This document shows, piece after piece, positions 8,915 through 16,776 of a stretch of DNA of 64,000 bases. Position 1 is the stretch's first letter. Every line of letters starts with the position of its first letter. Source of the DNA: Flavobacterium gawalongense (GTDB taxonomy: Bacteria > Bacteroidota > Bacteroidia > Flavobacteriales > Flavobacteriaceae); contig NZ_VJZP01000002.1 of assembly GCF_007097265.1 (NCBI RefSeq), positions 1 to 64,000 on the forward strand, written 5' to 3'. Both the position numbers and the translations under genes were made by a program. Below the pieces are notes generated by a model. The model worked only from the letters and a program-made list of their open reading frames with translations, was not told the origin of the DNA and did no database searches.

Positions 8915-9838
8915 TTATTTTTTATCATTTCCACTTTTATTTCTTATTGTAATATTCCTTCCTGGAATACGAATAGGAAGTAATCCCGATTTTAAAATTA
9001 TCCTTTGTCCTATATCTCCCGCAACGAATGAAGCAAAGCCCATTCCCAAGCCAGAATATCCTTGACAATTTATTACATACAAATCACGTGCCAAAGGATA
9101 TTTCCTTTCCGCTATATTATTTTGTGATGGCGTAAAGGAATTATCACCTGTAAGTCCTTTTACACTTAAAGTATTCACACTATCAACATACTTTTGCATG
9201 GCCGGTAACGGCTGAGAAAGCCAATTAACTCCTACTACTCCAATCATCCCATCATTTTCTGATACATATTTTATAACCTCATCATTAGTTTTAAATGAAA
9301 AAACGCCTTTCTCAGGTATAGCTTTTATACCTGCCAGAGAATTCATGTATCTTACTGTACTCGAGTTTGGGTTGTCAAAGACTAATCCTTTAATGGATGC
9401 AACTGACTTTCCTTGCATAAAACTAATCACATCTTTTAACGCTACAATAGTATCATTATTATTTTTATTAGAGATAAAAGCAACTGCATCTGTAGCAAAA
9501 ACTGTTATTTTAGGGGTAATTTTTCTTTGTTCAAAAATTTTCAATTCCTCCATTGTTAAATTTCTAGACAAAATAGCAATTGCTGATTCTTCCTTGAACA
9601 AAGAATTAACAGTTTCGGATTCTGATTTTGGAATAAGTTTAATCTTAGCCTCATATTTACTTTCAAATACTGCCACTTGATCCTCAATAATAGGGGTTAA
9701 GGTTTCATCCACATAAATAGATGCAGAACCTTTTAGAATAGTTTCTTTGTTCTTTGGACTTTTAGATTGATTACAAGCAAAGAACATTACAATTACTGAA
9801 ATAAAAATAAAATACGGAAGTTTAGCATAATTTTTCAT
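8915..9838 (-). CDS. PstS-like substrate-binding lipoprotein
   Basis: A 307-aa periplasmic-binding protein of the PstS/phosphate type. The signal ends in a lipobox (VIVMFFAC, Cys about residue 22). The binding fold shows ILKGSASIYVDETLTPI at the start and SSTVRYMNSLAG in the middle, resembling PstS. No pstCAB genes are nearby. The position after TonB is a recurrent Bacteroidota arrangement, so the ligand may not be phosphate and the role could be linked to the TonB complex. It is spaced 3 nt from the small membrane protein gene. Confidence 0.8.
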   Translation of the reverse strand: MKNYAKLPYFIFISVIVMFFACNQSKSPKNKETILKGSASIYVDETLTPIIEDQVAVFESKYEAKIKLIPKSESETVNSLFKEESAIAILSRNLTMEELKIFEQRKITPKITVFATDAVAFISNKNNNDTIVALKDVISFMQGKSVASIKGLVFDNPNSSTVRYMNSLAGIKAIPEKGVFSFKTNDEVIKYVSENDGMIGVVGVNWLSQPLPAMQKYVDSVNTLSVKGLTGDNSFTPSQNNIAERKYPLARDLYVINCQGYSGLGMGFASFVAGDIGQRIILKSGLLPIRIPGRNITIRNKSGNDKK

Positions 9839-9841
9839 AAT

Positions 9842-10072
9842 CTAGTGTTTGTTATCATTAATAATTCGAAAAAACCTAAAAGAAGAATACACAATAAGCA
9901 ATACCCCAAAAGCAATTCTATAATTAGGATGAATTGCAAGAGGAAAATTCTTCATAAAGATAATCAATAAACCTAAGACAAGATAAACTAGAAAAAACAA
10001 AATCCCCAAAACGAGAAGAAATCGCTCTTTGAGCGATTTCTTCTGAATATTAATAAGTATGCGCTTTAACAT
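9842..10072 (-). CDS. Small two-helix membrane protein, unknown
   Basis: A 76-aa protein. It has a basic N-terminus (LKRILINIQKKSLKERF), a first membrane helix (LLVLGILFFLVYLVLGLLII) and a second (IAFGVLLIVYSSFRFFRI). Its start codon overlaps the tonB stop (TAATG), so it is translationally coupled to tonB, and the next gene begins 3 nt after it. I do not recognise a family. Its place between tonB and the PstS-like lipoprotein suggests an accessory part of the TonB system. Confidence 0.75.
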   Translation of the reverse strand: MLKRILINIQKKSLKERFLLVLGILFFLVYLVLGLLIIFMKNFPLAIHPNYRIAFGVLLIVYSSFRFFRIINDNKH

Positions 10073-10866
10073 TATTCTGCTGATTGGATAGTAATAGGCA
10101 AAGAATAAAGAACCCTTACTTTTTTACCATTTTGTTCACCAGGTGTCCATTTAGGACATTTTTTTAAAACACGAATAGCTTCTTTTCCAGTACCATAACC
10201 GATATCTCTAATTACTTTAATATCAGTTAAAGAACCGTCTTTTTCTACTACAAAAGTAACATAAACTTTACCTTTTAATCCTTCTTCTTCAGGAGTTTGA
10301 TAATTACTACCAACAAATTTATAAAATTTCTCCATTCCTCCAGGAAAATCAGGTTTTACCTCGATACCTGCTGTGTTATAAATTTGAGTATCCTCTTCTA
10401 CAACTGCACTAGGTCCGCTACCAACTGGTTCAACAGTTAATTCAGCATCAGGATCTCCTTTTATAGTTTCTGCACCTAATTTTTTGTCTTTTATTTCAAC
10501 AATTTTTGGCGGTTCTTCTGTAACCTCTTCTGCTTTAGCCACAACTGGCTTAACAAATTTTACCTGATCTACTTTTGGAGGAGGAGGAGGAGGTGGTGGA
10601 AGATCTTTTTTAACTTCTTCTTTCTTGGGTGGCAACTTTACCGTAGTAATTTTAGTGTCTAATGTTTCAGATTCATCCGAAGAATTAGGAATAAGACTCA
10701 TGATAAGTGGAGCACTAACAGCAAGAGCGAAAACAATTGCGCCAAGCACAAGAGCTTTAACCGTAGTCTTCGTATTTGTTTTTCTAAGTTCATAAGCGCC
10801 ATAGGCCTTATTACGACCTTCGAATACAATATCAAGCCATTGGTTTGTGAATATATCTAATTTCAT
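10072..10866 (-). CDS. tonB: TonB-family energy transducer
   Basis: A 264-aa TonB protein, which carries energy from the ExbB/ExbD proton channel to outer-membrane TonB-dependent receptors. The cytoplasmic start has the Bacteroidota signature WLDIVFEGRNKAYGAYELRK. A single membrane helix follows (about residues 37-58), then a proline-rich linker with eight consecutive prolines near residue 95. The C-terminal TonB domain runs from about 170 to the end (FPGGMEKFYKFVGSNYQTP, GKVYVTFVVEKDGSLTDIKV, CPKWTPGEQNGKKV). It is the fourth gene of the operon. Confidence 0.93.
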   Translation of the reverse strand: MKLDIFTNQWLDIVFEGRNKAYGAYELRKTNTKTTVKALVLGAIVFALAVSAPLIMSLIPNSSDESETLDTKITTVKLPPKKEEVKKDLPPPPPPPPKVDQVKFVKPVVAKAEEVTEEPPKIVEIKDKKLGAETIKGDPDAELTVEPVGSGPSAVVEEDTQIYNTAGIEVKPDFPGGMEKFYKFVGSNYQTPEEEGLKGKVYVTFVVEKDGSLTDIKVIRDIGYGTGKEAIRVLKKCPKWTPGEQNGKKVRVLYSLPITIQSAE

Positions 10867-10905
10867 TTTTCTTAGTTATTAGGTTATTGAGTAATAAGAT
10901 AAACC

Positions 10906-11454
10906 TTATTTACCTTCTAACAATTTTTGTTCCTCAGGAGTAAAATCATTTACAATCGCATACGTTGGAACGTCAACAATTGCCATTTCATCTAGAATAT
11001 CTACTAAATTGCGGTAATTTGATTTTTTACTTGGTTTGATAATTACAATCATCCCTTTATCTTTCTTACCTGTGTATTCTAAAACTGATTTTTTTCTCTT
11101 CAATAATTCTTTACGAATCCCTTCTTTACCATAAGAAATCTCCTTAGGACCAGCAATTGGAGTTGCCAATAAACCCATATAATATGTCATTTTATTATTA
11201 TCTCCTAATAATATTGTCATAGTTCGGTTTTCATCAACTTTTATTGGCTTATCCTTATTTTTATCATCTTCCTTATCTGGCAAACCCAAACTCATCGATT
11301 GCGGTTTAGACAACGTAGTAGTAAGCATAAAGAACGTGATTAATAAGAAAGCTAAATCCACCATAGCAGTTAAATCTACTTTTGCGTTCGATTTTTTACT
11401 TCTTACTTTTCCACCTTTTTTGCCACCACCGTCGCCGGTATTTAATTCAGCCAT
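10906..11454 (-). CDS. exbD: ExbD/TolR biopolymer transport protein (second copy)
   Basis: A 182-aa ExbD-family subunit of the proton-driven motor that powers TonB. It has a short cytoplasmic start rich in K and G, one membrane helix with the conserved acidic residue (VDLTAMVDLAFLLITFFMLTTTL, Asp about 33), and a periplasmic domain. A second ExbD gene precedes it by 20 nt. Paired ExbD paralogues are common in Bacteroidota operons. Confidence 0.93.
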   Translation of the reverse strand: MAELNTGDGGGKKGGKVRSKKSNAKVDLTAMVDLAFLLITFFMLTTTLSKPQSMSLGLPDKEDDKNKDKPIKVDENRTMTILLGDNNKMTYYMGLLATPIAGPKEISYGKEGIRKELLKRKKSVLEYTGKKDKGMIVIIKPSKKSNYRNLVDILDEMAIVDVPTYAIVNDFTPEEQKLLEGK

Positions 11455-11473
11455 TTTAGTGTATTTTTTTTAG

Positions 11474-12082
11474 TTATTTATCTTTTGCTCTCAAACCAGT
11501 AACTAGATTGAAGCTATTGATTTTTTGCTCTTGTAAAATATCCATTACTTGCTTAATAGCCGGATATTCTTCTTTTGCGTCACCTTTTATGGCAATTTGC
11601 AATTCTTTGTCAGCCACTTCAATATTTGCAATACGAGCATTGTAAATCCACTCTTTCAGTTGATTGTCAAGTGAATCTTTAGGAACACCCGGTTGACCCG
11701 CTTTAGCTCTATCAGCAGCTTTCATATCTATAATTTGCTTTAGACTTTGTATTGGTACACCAAAACCATCCATTAATGCAAATTTATTCGAATCATCTTC
11801 AGTAAAAGTTACGCCATACTTTTGACCCATTAACTCAAGGGTTCTTTTTCTAACCTCTCTACCTTTTAAGTCAAAGAATACTTTTCCTCCTCCAACAGTA
11901 ATAGTAGCTAAATCAGTTTCCGGCAACTTCGTTTGAACTGTTGATGCAGGCGTATCTACTGGCAATGCTTCTGGAATCTTAGCTGTAGCAGTTAAAATAA
12001 AGAAAGTAAGCAAAAGAAAAGCCACATCACACATAGCCGTCATATCAATAGACGCTGCTTTTTTGGACATTTTTATAGCCAT
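11474..12082 (-). CDS. exbD: ExbD/TolR biopolymer transport protein (first copy)
   Basis: A 202-aa ExbD paralogue. The single membrane helix with its proton-carrying Asp is IDMTAMCDVAFLLLTFFILTATA (Asp about 19). The periplasmic part is longer than in the next gene and contains a conserved-looking YNARIANIEVADKELQIAIKGD stretch. The two paralogues share the helix but differ downstream, so they may form a mixed dimer within the motor. It lies 72 nt after exbB, across a stem-loop. Confidence 0.93.
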   Translation of the reverse strand: MAIKMSKKAASIDMTAMCDVAFLLLTFFILTATAKIPEALPVDTPASTVQTKLPETDLATITVGGGKVFFDLKGREVRKRTLELMGQKYGVTFTEDDSNKFALMDGFGVPIQSLKQIIDMKAADRAKAGQPGVPKDSLDNQLKEWIYNARIANIEVADKELQIAIKGDAKEEYPAIKQVMDILQEQKINSFNLVTGLRAKDK

Positions 12083-12100
12083 TAATATATTTTTTAATAT

Positions 12101-12145
12101 TTATAAGAAAATAGCACTTTAAATAAGATTGCTATTTTCTTATAA
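12101..12145. promoter_or_regulatory. Stem-loop in the exbB-exbD junction
   Basis: A perfect 15-bp inverted repeat (12101-12115 with 12131-12145, ttataagaaaatagc and complement) with a 15-nt loop. It lies between exbB and the first exbD. On the coding strand it has no U tract after the stem, so it looks more like an mRNA-stabilising or processing hairpin than a terminator. Confidence 0.65.
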
Positions 12146-12154
12146 AATAATTAA

Positions 12155-12973
12155 TTATTTTTGTGTACTTCTGTAGTGTCTGTAAGTATTTACAATTGTA
12201 TTACCCGCCTCATCAATAGAATAAGTCAAAGTATCAATTTTAGAAGTAAAAAAGTTATAAGCTACAATAGCTAACGCTGAAGTCGCGATTCCTGTAGCAG
12301 TATTGATAAGTGCTTCAGAGATACCGTTTGCAAGTGCAGCTTGATCTGGAGTACCAGCAGCAGCCAAAGCACCAAATGCTTTAATCATCCCTGTTACTGT
12401 CCCTAACAAACCTGCAAGAGTTCCTAATGATACTAATGTAGAAAGAATAGTCATATGTTTTTCTAACATTGGCATTTCTAATGAAGTAGCTTCTTCAATT
12501 TCTTTATGGATAGTTTCAGCAGCTGCTTCGCTATCTAATCCTTCTTTTTTAACATCTTGGTATTTCAACAAAGCTGATTTTATTGCATTAGCAACAGAAC
12601 CTTTTTGTTTATCACAAGTATTTATTGCTCCTTCGATATCACCAGTAGTGATACTTGTTTGTACATTTTTCATAAATTGATCAAGATTTCCTTTACCAGC
12701 TGCTTTTGAAATTACTGCAAAACGCTCAAATGAAAACACAATAACCATTAATAAACATCCTAATAAAATAGGTACAATAGGACCTCCTTTATATACCATC
12801 GCTAAGTAATTTCCAGGGATTGGGTGACCTGTATTAACACCACCTTCGAAGTTAGCACCATTACCCATTATAAAATTCCATATTATCCATCCAACAAAAA
12901 CACATGCTACAATAATGATTCCTGAAATCATTCCTCCTCCTTTTGAACCGTTTTCTTTTTTAACGTTTGCCAT
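12155..12973 (-). CDS. exbB: MotA/TolQ/ExbB proton channel protein
   Basis: A 272-aa inner-membrane channel subunit that forms a pentamer around ExbD and uses the proton gradient to drive TonB. Membrane helices are near residues 15-37 (MISGIIIVACVFVGWIIWNF), 65-85 (PIVPILLGCLLMVIVFSF), 180-200 and 220-245. The conserved channel signature LGTLAGLLGTVTGMIKAFGALA is present. It is the first gene of the operon exbB-exbD-exbD-tonB-small protein-lipoprotein-TPR. Confidence 0.94.
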   Translation of the reverse strand: MANVKKENGSKGGGMISGIIIVACVFVGWIIWNFIMGNGANFEGGVNTGHPIPGNYLAMVYKGGPIVPILLGCLLMVIVFSFERFAVISKAAGKGNLDQFMKNVQTSITTGDIEGAINTCDKQKGSVANAIKSALLKYQDVKKEGLDSEAAAETIHKEIEEATSLEMPMLEKHMTILSTLVSLGTLAGLLGTVTGMIKAFGALAAAGTPDQAALANGISEALINTATGIATSALAIVAYNFFTSKIDTLTYSIDEAGNTIVNTYRHYRSTQK

Positions 12974-13349
12974 TTTTTTTTAATTTTAATAGTTTTAAAT
13001 AATTTATTCTTTAGTTATAATAAACTTGTAGTGGAGCAAATTTATATTTTTAGTTTAAATAAAAAAACTTTTTTTAATTTTATTCTAATTAATTTTATTC
13101 GAAAAAAAATATTCGTTAATTTTTAATTTGCATTTATGTCAAAATTCCTAAGCAAATCAGTTATTTTACAAAAAAAAACATGTCTTTTTATGATTTATTG
13201 ATACAATATTTCAACAACTAGATCGAAATAGTTAAAAATATTTTTTTCCATTATTAACAATAAAAAAGCAAGAAAACTGCAGTTAACACTTTAATTACAC
13301 GTATTAAAAAAAATAATCCCTTAAAAAACGACTTTAATTCAAACATTTT
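12974..13349. other. AT-rich divergent promoter region
   Basis: This 376-bp stretch between the divergent exbB operon and the HerA-like gene is very AT-rich and holds no gene. On the minus strand TAAATTTG (13037-13044) matches the -7 consensus TAnnTTTG and could start the exbB operon about 60 nt upstream of its ATG. No good TTG is found at -33. I see no equally clear promoter for the plus-strand gene. Confidence 0.5.
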
Positions 13350-14870
13350 ATGAGCAGAAAAAACGATTTCATACAGGATATTACTAACGGTTATATTTCA
13401 AAAGGAGAAAGCATTATTTTAGGTGGAGCGATATTAGACGGCGAGGCTTTGGCTGACGCACATGTAAAAATACCATTAAAAACCTTGAATCGACATGGGT
13501 TGATTGCAGGAGCAACCGGGACTGGAAAAACCAAAACCATTCAAGTACTTTCGGAACAATTATCTACTTTTGGAATCCCAGTACTCATGATGGATATAAA
13601 AGGAGATTTTAGTGGCATCGCCAAAGAGGGGGAAGAAAAACCCTTTATTACCGAACGTCATGCTAAAATAAAGATTCCGTATAGCGTATCAAGTTTTCCA
13701 GTTGAGCTATTGACCTTATCCGAACAGAATGGAGTACGCCTTCGTGCAACAATATCAGAGTTTGGCCCAGTGTTATTCTCTAGAATATTAGGCTTGAATG
13801 ATACGCAAGCCGGCGTAGTATCAGTGATTTTCAAATACTGCGATGATAATAAAATGCCTCTGTTAGATCTTAAAGACATCAAAAAAGTAATCAATTACAT
13901 TACAGAAGAGGGAAAAAACGAAATCGAGGAACACTATGGTCAAATCTCTACTTCAACAACTGGCACTATTCTCAGAAAAATAATTGAATTGGAACAGCAA
14001 GGAGCTGATCTGTTTTTTGGAGAAATGTCTTTTGATGTAGAGGATTTAATGCGCATTGACGAAAATGGTAAAGGATATATCAACATCTTAAGATTGACTG
14101 ATATTCAAGATAAACCAAAATTATTTTCGACATTTATGTTGAGTTTATTAGCCGAAATCTACCAACAAATGCCTGAAAAAGGAGATTCAGACCAACCAGA
14201 ATTAGTTATTTTTATTGACGAAGCCCATTTGATTTTTAATGAAGCCAGCAAAACCTTATTGGAACAAATAGAAACTATTGTAAAACTAATTCGTTCTAAG
14301 GGGATTGGAATTTACTTTATAACCCAAAATCCAATGGATATTCCTAGTGGTGTTTTGGCGCAATTGGGTTTAAAAATCCAACATGCTTTGAGAGCTTTTA
14401 CTGCTAATGATCGAAAAGCTATCAAACAAACGGCCGATAATTATCCTACATCTGAGTATTACAAAACCGATGAAGTTTTGACCAGCCTTGGAATTGGAGA
14501 AGCATTGGTCACCGCATTGAACGAAAAAGGAATACCAACACCCCTTGCAGCAACCATGATGCGCGCACCAATGAGCAGAATGGATATTTTAACTGAAAGT
14601 GAAATTCAGGAAATCAATAACAAATCAAAACTGGTAAAAAAATATAGTGAACTTATTGACCGTGAAAGTGCTTACGAAATGCTTAATAAAAAAATTACTT
14701 CTATTGAACAAGAAGTTGCAGCACAAGAACAAGAAAAAGCAACTGAGAAAGAACAAAACAGTGGACCAAGTACGGCAAGTGTTGTAGGGAAATCGGTTTT
14801 AAAAGTATTGACTAGTGCAACTTTTATAAGAGGCGCTTTTGGCATTTTAACAAAAATATTCAAAAAATAA
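13350..14870 (+). CDS. HerA-like helicase/ATPase, DUF853 (YjgR) family
   Basis: A 506-aa P-loop ATPase of the HerA/FtsK superfamily, DUF853 branch. Walker A is GATGTGKT at about residues 54-61. Walker B is ELVIFIDEAHLIF near residue 290. A sensor-like IYFITQNPMDIPSGVLAQLG follows, and the C-terminal region is a charged coiled-coil-like segment (ITSIEQEVAAQEQEKATEKEQ). DUF853 proteins are widespread but their role is not established. It is not accompanied by a NurA nuclease or defence genes, so it is probably a housekeeping protein. Confidence 0.88.
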   Translation: MSRKNDFIQDITNGYISKGESIILGGAILDGEALADAHVKIPLKTLNRHGLIAGATGTGKTKTIQVLSEQLSTFGIPVLMMDIKGDFSGIAKEGEEKPFITERHAKIKIPYSVSSFPVELLTLSEQNGVRLRATISEFGPVLFSRILGLNDTQAGVVSVIFKYCDDNKMPLLDLKDIKKVINYITEEGKNEIEEHYGQISTSTTGTILRKIIELEQQGADLFFGEMSFDVEDLMRIDENGKGYINILRLTDIQDKPKLFSTFMLSLLAEIYQQMPEKGDSDQPELVIFIDEAHLIFNEASKTLLEQIETIVKLIRSKGIGIYFITQNPMDIPSGVLAQLGLKIQHALRAFTANDRKAIKQTADNYPTSEYYKTDEVLTSLGIGEALVTALNEKGIPTPLAATMMRAPMSRMDILTESEIQEINNKSKLVKKYSELIDRESAYEMLNKKITSIEQEVAAQEQEKATEKEQNSGPSTASVVGKSVLKVLTSATFIRGAFGILTKIFKK

Positions 14871-14930
14871 ATTCTCCACACCCTTTTAGAATTAAATTTC
14901 TTTAAGGGTTTTCAAAAATTAGTTCGAAAA

Positions 14931-15293
14931 ATGAAAAAATATTTTATTCAAAAAACACCATTCGTAATTCCAACAACCGACGGTAAATTGATTGAAGAGC
15001 ACCACGGAATTGCAACCACAAACAATCCGGAAATTTCGATTGCACACATGATTGCGCCACCCAAATGGAGCGAACCCTATCAAACGCCAGAATTTGAAGA
15101 ATATACTTATATCATAAAAGGAAAAAAGCAATTTATCATTGCCGATGAAATTGTGATTCTTGAAGCTGGCCAATCCATAAAAATTGAGAAAAACACTCGA
15201 GTGCAATATTCTAATCCTTTTGATGAACCTTGTGAATATATTGCCATTTGTAAACCCGCTTTCAATTTTACAAAAGTACACCGTGAGGAATAA
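14931..15293 (+). CDS. Cupin-domain protein
   Basis: A 120-aa single-domain cupin, a small beta-barrel. The two cupin halves can be seen in EFEEYTYIIKGKKQFIIADE and ILEAGQSIKIEKNTRVQYSNPFDEPCEYIAIC. The usual metal-binding histidines of motif 1 are largely replaced (EFEEYTYI), so metal binding and catalysis are uncertain. It lies 60 nt after the HerA-like gene on the same strand and may be cotranscribed. The substrate is unknown. Confidence 0.75.
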   Translation: MKKYFIQKTPFVIPTTDGKLIEEHHGIATTNNPEISIAHMIAPPKWSEPYQTPEFEEYTYIIKGKKQFIIADEIVILEAGQSIKIEKNTRVQYSNPFDEPCEYIAICKPAFNFTKVHREE

Positions 15294-15376
15294 ATAGCCG
15301 GGATAACTGCGGAAATCCCATCTCGTTTTTTTAACGAGATGGATTGAAGCGAATAGCTGGAAAAGCTCCAAAAGAA
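15294..15376 (+). repeat. Variable-stem dispersed element, copy B
   Basis: Ends like the other copies: gccgggataactgcggaaatcc on the left and ggattgaagcgaatagctgg on the right. The variable centre is a clean hairpin (atctcgtt / aacgagat around T5). It fills the 83 bp between the convergent cupin and kmo genes, so it may terminate transcription from both sides. Confidence 0.65.
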
Positions 15377-16714
15377 TTATTGTAACAACTCCAATATTTT
15401 ATTCTCTACCGCTTCGCTATTCCAAATATTTTCAATGTTTTCCATTCTTAAAACTTGCTCCATAATGGCATTTTGATAATCCCCAATCGCTAAAGCTTCA
15501 GCGTAAGGACGATCACTAAAAGTTACTCTGCTATAAAGCGGAATCCATTTATCAGGATGTTTATCAGAAAATGATTTTTCAATTTTCTTTTGTAATAGGA
15601 ATTTTTCGTCAGCTGTTTTGGAACTCATTTCCATAAAATTGCGATAGGAAAGTTCCGCAATTGCATCCGCATTTGGTTTACGAGATTTTTGATATTCAGA
15701 AAAAATGGTTTTCCAGTCGTCACCGTACTTTTCAATCATTTCATAAAGTATAGAAATATCTTCAAAGCCTGCATTCATTCCTTGTCCATAGAAAGGAACA
15801 ATCGCATGACAGGCATCGCCAATTAAGGCAATTTTATCTTCATAAGTCCAAGGATAACATTTCATTGTTACCAACGTACTCGTTGGATTTTTGAAAAAAT
15901 CTTCAGTCAATTTTGGAATTACATCGATAGTATCCGGTAAATTCTTTTCAAAAAAAGCTTCCACCTCTTTTTGATTTTTCAATGATGCAAAAGAATTTTC
16001 TCCTTCAAATGGCATGAACAAAGTACATGTAAAACTACCGTCTAAATTAGGTAATGCAATCAACATATATTCGCCTCTTGGCCAAATATGAAACGAATTC
16101 TTGTCTAATTTATGTGTTGCATCGGGATTTGCAGGAATATTCAATTCCTTATATCCAATGGGTAAAAATTCTTGTGAATAATCAAACATACTTTGACGTT
16201 GCATGCGGTGGCGAATTCTAGAAAAAGCACCATCGGCACCAAAAACCATATCGTATTTTTTGTCCTGCCAAGCACCTCTTTCGGTTTCACCAATATGTAG
16301 CGTCGCATCGTCTAAGGTTACATCCCAAATTTTATGTTCAAAAAAGAATTCTGCTCCTGCGGCTTCCGCCAAATCAATCATTTTTCTATTTAAAGTTCCT
16401 CTCGAAATCGAATAAATAGATTCCCCTTCTTGTCCGTAATTTTGAAAATTAAGTTTGTCTACAAGATGAATGGCACGTTTGTCCATAGGAATTGCAATCT
16501 CACGTACCGCATCTCCCACTCCAACACCATCAAGCGCTTTCCAGCCTCGGTTAGACATGGCTAAATTGATAGAACGACCGGAAAACTGAATTTGTCTAAT
16601 ATCTGGGCTTCTATCATAAACATGAACCGCATGGCCTGCTTTTCGAAGGTAAATAGCTAATAAAGATCCGACTAATCCGGAACCTACAACCGCTATTTTT
16701 TTGGGAGTTTGCAT
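15377..16714 (-). CDS. kmo: Kynurenine 3-monooxygenase
   Basis: FAD- and NADPH-dependent hydroxylase that converts L-kynurenine to 3-hydroxykynurenine. 445 aa, normal for bacterial Kmo. The dinucleotide-binding motif is at the start (VVGSGLVGSLLAIYL), followed by SGRSINLAMSNRGWKAL, a family signature. The second FAD motif ALIGDACHAIVPFYGQGMNAGFEDI lies near residue 300. It is the last gene of kynU-penicillin acylase-kmo, with spacings of 58 and 62 bp. Confidence 0.93.
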   Translation of the reverse strand: MQTPKKIAVVGSGLVGSLLAIYLRKAGHAVHVYDRSPDIRQIQFSGRSINLAMSNRGWKALDGVGVGDAVREIAIPMDKRAIHLVDKLNFQNYGQEGESIYSISRGTLNRKMIDLAEAAGAEFFFEHKIWDVTLDDATLHIGETERGAWQDKKYDMVFGADGAFSRIRHRMQRQSMFDYSQEFLPIGYKELNIPANPDATHKLDKNSFHIWPRGEYMLIALPNLDGSFTCTLFMPFEGENSFASLKNQKEVEAFFEKNLPDTIDVIPKLTEDFFKNPTSTLVTMKCYPWTYEDKIALIGDACHAIVPFYGQGMNAGFEDISILYEMIEKYGDDWKTIFSEYQKSRKPNADAIAELSYRNFMEMSSKTADEKFLLQKKIEKSFSDKHPDKWIPLYSRVTFSDRPYAEALAIGDYQNAIMEQVLRMENIENIWNSEAVENKILELLQ

Positions 16715-16776
16715 TAATTTTTCATAAAAAGTTAGGCAAAATTACTGATTTATTATTTTAAGGACTTTAAAAACCA

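Noticed and set aside
13350..14870. HerA-like ATPase as part of a defence system
   Set aside because: No NurA, SIR2, DUF4297 or other partner lies nearby; the DUF853 family is widespread and the neighbour is a cupin.
14919..15371. 150-codon frame opposite the cupin gene
   Set aside because: It is antisense to the cupin gene and element copy B, has an odd Phe/Cys/Trp-rich composition and no recognisable domain.
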